From: Bradyrhizobium sp. CB1650
GTDB taxonomy: Bacteria > Pseudomonadota > Alphaproteobacteria > Rhizobiales > Xanthobacteraceae
DNA: 64,000 bases
Assembly (NCBI RefSeq): GCF_029761915.1
Contig: NZ_CP121695.1
Span: 5,113,501-5,177,500 of the forward strand
Direction of reading: 5' to 3'
Shown here: positions 62,158 to 64,000 of the stretch, piece by piece
How positions within the stretch are numbered: the first letter of the stretch is position 1
How the letters are laid out: each line of letters begins with the position of its first letter
Notes under the pieces: generated by a model
What the model was told of the DNA's origin: nothing
The model's input: only the letters and a program-made list of their open reading frames with translations
Database searches by the model: none
Translations under genes and position numbers: made by a program

Positions 62158-63105
62158 TCAGACCTTGCGGCCGCGTTCCAGCGTTTCCGAGGGTGACTCG
62201 CCAAACTGGTCGCGATAGCTCCCGGAGAAGTCGCTCAAGTGCCAGAAGCCGAACGCGAGCGCTGCGGCCTTCACGCTGTCGGTGCCCGCAAGCAGGCGCT
62301 TGCGGACCAGCCACAACCGGCGCAGGCGCAGATACCGATGCAGGCTCATGCCACGATAGCGCCGGACGATGTCGTGCATGGTGCGAACGGACAGCCCGAG
62401 TTTGCGCGCGATTTCTTCGCTGTAGATGGGTTGAGCGAGATCCTCCGACAGCAAAGCCCGGATCTCCTGGAATATCCTGAAGTGCCGCTCGTCATTCGGC
62501 CGCACCGTCCAGCGCGCGGAAACCACGCTCTCGAAAGCTTCATCGACTGCGCCGAGCAGCGACTCCTTCATGGCCGATGCCTTCAGCGACACTTCGGCGG
62601 GGTCGGTCGGCACCGAGGCGGCGGCCACGACTTCCGTGACAACCCGCCGCAGCCGATGCAGGGCTGGAATGCTCGTCTCGAAGATCTTGAAGTTCGACCT
62701 CGTTTCCGGCCAGCCGCGATCCGTCACCTCCGGTCTGAAGACGATTGAGGCAATCTGCCGCTGGACCTCTTCGATGGTGTTGTAGGCCGCACCACTGCTG
62801 CCGATAACCACCACCGTACGGTCCCGCTGCGCACCATTGAAGCGAATGGGCACATCGAGATCGTCCATCGTAAAGCCGATCGCCGTGCAGTTCGCAACGA
62901 GCTGCGCGTCCACCACGCGCGGGAACGTCCGCGTCACGTTCACGTCGCAACCCGGCAATTGCAGTATGAGCTGTTCGGCCGCGATCCTTCGCACGAACGG
63001 CGTGAACTCGACGTTCAAGCCTCGGATCGAACTGCGAAATTCGTCGACGTCTGAAAAGCGAAATATCTTTGGCGCCAAACCCGGCGCTTCATGATTGCTG
63101 GTCAT
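62158..63105 (-). CDS. AraC-family regulator
   Basis: 315 residues. The N-terminal ~200 residues resemble the AraC_binding_2/FeaR-type sensing domain; the C-terminal HTH pair is SEEIARKLGLSVRTMHDIVR and DSVKAAALAFGFWHLSDFSG, with SPSETLERGRK at the end. The nearest candidate target is its own promoter or the FMN reductase gene, 57 bases downstream on the same strand. Confidence 0.9.
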   Translation of the reverse strand: MTSNHEAPGLAPKIFRFSDVDEFRSSIRGLNVEFTPFVRRIAAEQLILQLPGCDVNVTRTFPRVVDAQLVANCTAIGFTMDDLDVPIRFNGAQRDRTVVVIGSSGAAYNTIEEVQRQIASIVFRPEVTDRGWPETRSNFKIFETSIPALHRLRRVVTEVVAAASVPTDPAEVSLKASAMKESLLGAVDEAFESVVSARWTVRPNDERHFRIFQEIRALLSEDLAQPIYSEEIARKLGLSVRTMHDIVRRYRGMSLHRYLRLRRLWLVRKRLLAGTDSVKAAALAFGFWHLSDFSGSYRDQFGESPSETLERGRKV

Positions 63106-63402
63106 GGCAAATCGAAAGGCGCGTCAGCAAATGACGCGTGTCCAACTATGAAACTGGTGTGATGTCCCCCTTTCGGCTGTCCCCCTCGACCGAAGGAATC
63201 ATCTTAGTCCCTCTCAACCAATTGGCGAGCCCTCAGTTCAAAGGACAAGATGGCCGATCGACGCCTGCCAAATTTCGATAGCGTTTTCGCTGAGCAAGAT
63301 GGTGCGGCAATACCGCATCCTCAAAGTCTAAAATCCAAATTAAGAACTGTGGGACGAAATCAATCTCATTGAATAGTTGACTGTTTTCAATTCAGGCCTG
63401 CC
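63106..63402. promoter_or_regulatory. Divergent intergenic region of araC and the DUF2336 gene
   Basis: AT-richer than its surroundings (for example TCTAAAATCCAAATTAAGAA, 63328-63347). TTGACTGTTTTCAATTC at 63378 gives a possible -35 for the DUF2336 gene; the -10 and exact start are not clear. Confidence 0.35.
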
Positions 63403-64000
63403 ATGACGGCAATTTCGCCTGCGCATATTCTTGCTGAGCTGGAAGAGACGGTCGCGGCCTGCCCGCCCGAGCGATGCGCTCGTATCCTTGCCGGCCTTGT
63501 TCACCTGCTCTCTGCGTCAGGCGACCGCCCCCAGGAGCTGCTTGTCAATGTCATCGATGGTCTTCTCCTCCGTCTGACGGAACGGGTCGCTCCCGATACG
63601 TTGCTCCAACTCAGCATCAGCCTTGCCGAGCTGACGGTGGCACCGAAGGAGACGTTGCGACGGCTGGCACTCCACGACAATCCCGCCGTTGCGCGTGCCG
63701 TGCTGCTCAAATCGCAAGCGCTCTCATCGTCCGATCTTGAAATGGTCGCGACGTCCCATGGCGACCCTCACCTTCTCGCGATCGCGGCCCGAGACAAGAT
63801 CGAACCAACCGTAACCGAGACGGTCGTGAAGCGGGGTAGCAGCGCGGTCTGCCTTGCGCTGATCAGGAACCCGGGGGCCAGGCTTTCCGATGCAGCCTAT
63901 GCCACTCTGATCGAAAGGGCCGAGCAGGACGGCGAGATCACGAAGGCGCTGACACTCAGGCCGGGGACGCCGGATATTGTCGTGCGCAAGCTGCTCGCCC
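63403..64000 (+). CDS. DUF2336 domain protein, 5' part
   Basis: The frame starts at ATG 63403 and is open to the window end (199 residues seen). The product begins MTAISPAHILAELEETVAAC and shows HEAT-like helical repeats (SISLAELTVAPKETLRRLAL, LHDNPAVARAVLLKSQALSS, VKRGSSAVCLALIRNP) of the alphaproteobacterial DUF2336 family. The family often lies near chemotaxis or two-component genes and has no assigned mechanism. The gene is truncated only by the window. Confidence 0.82.
   Translation, partial: MTAISPAHILAELEETVAACPPERCARILAGLVHLLSASGDRPQELLVNVIDGLLLRLTERVAPDTLLQLSISLAELTVAPKETLRRLALHDNPAVARAVLLKSQALSSSDLEMVATSHGDPHLLAIAARDKIEPTVTETVVKRGSSAVCLALIRNPGARLSDAAYATLIERAEQDGEITKALTLRPGTPDIVVRKLLA

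Overview
The window is high-GC alphaproteobacterial DNA, most likely from Bradyrhizobium or a close relative in the Nitrobacteraceae. This is inferred from the coenzyme B12-dependent ribonucleotide reductase, the minCDE order, the DUF2336/DUF6894/DUF2778/DUF1810 families, many small secreted proteins, and several families of short palindromic repeats. No rRNA, tRNA or CRISPR was seen. The window cuts into a gene at each end.

Layout. 1-4.9 kb: a phosphonate catabolic operon on the + strand: iron alcohol dehydrogenase (partial), phosphonoacetate hydrolase PhnA, phosphonoacetaldehyde dehydrogenase PhnY and an organophosphate-type MFS carrier. 4.9-10.4 kb: an EamA exporter, then nrdJ behind a candidate tandem NrdR operator and an unexplained leader of about 420 bases. 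10.4-18.0 kb: an accessory stretch. It holds a lower-GC pair (PIN-like protein plus zinc-ribbon/DUF4145 protein), a broken copy and an intact copy of a lytic transglycosylase gene flanking an outer-membrane transporter gene, a complete IS1182-type insertion sequence, and a cyclase gene remnant. 18-31.6 kb: small conserved or secreted proteins, two methyltransferases, a phasin, an adenylate cyclase, YjdM/PhnA, an Ada-type regulator and a Flp pilin, with most of the interspersed repeats between them. 31.8-42.9 kb: cell-wall and stress-type genes, PdxY, an O-methyltransferase/TetR pair, an SMR pump/TetR operon, a MobA-like flavin hydroxylase facing a MarR regulator, and an L,D-transpeptidase. 43-49.6 kb: small proteins, an SDR oxidoreductase, minCDE and a glutathione transferase. 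49.9-56.2 kb: an ABC importer operon interleaved with three enzyme genes. 56.2-64 kb: a TRAP binding protein, a DUF2778/Tlde1-fold protein, a chemoreceptor, an FMN reductase, an AraC regulator and the start of a DUF2336 gene.

How the genes work together. The first four genes form a route from phosphonoacetate or phosphonoacetaldehyde to acetate and phosphate, with its own carrier. Several regulators sit next to readable operators: TetR sites at 34735, 35625, 50996 and 51662, and a MarR-type site at 41192. The ABC cluster is the best candidate for an undescribed catabolic system. It combines a TauA/NMT1-type importer, a dihydrodipicolinate-synthase-fold lyase, an epimerase-fold protein that lacks the usual catalytic lysine, and an acetyltransferase, and one TetR site occurs at both promoters. 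The PIN-like/DUF4145 pair is the best candidate for horizontally acquired cargo, possibly a defence or RNA-cleavage module.
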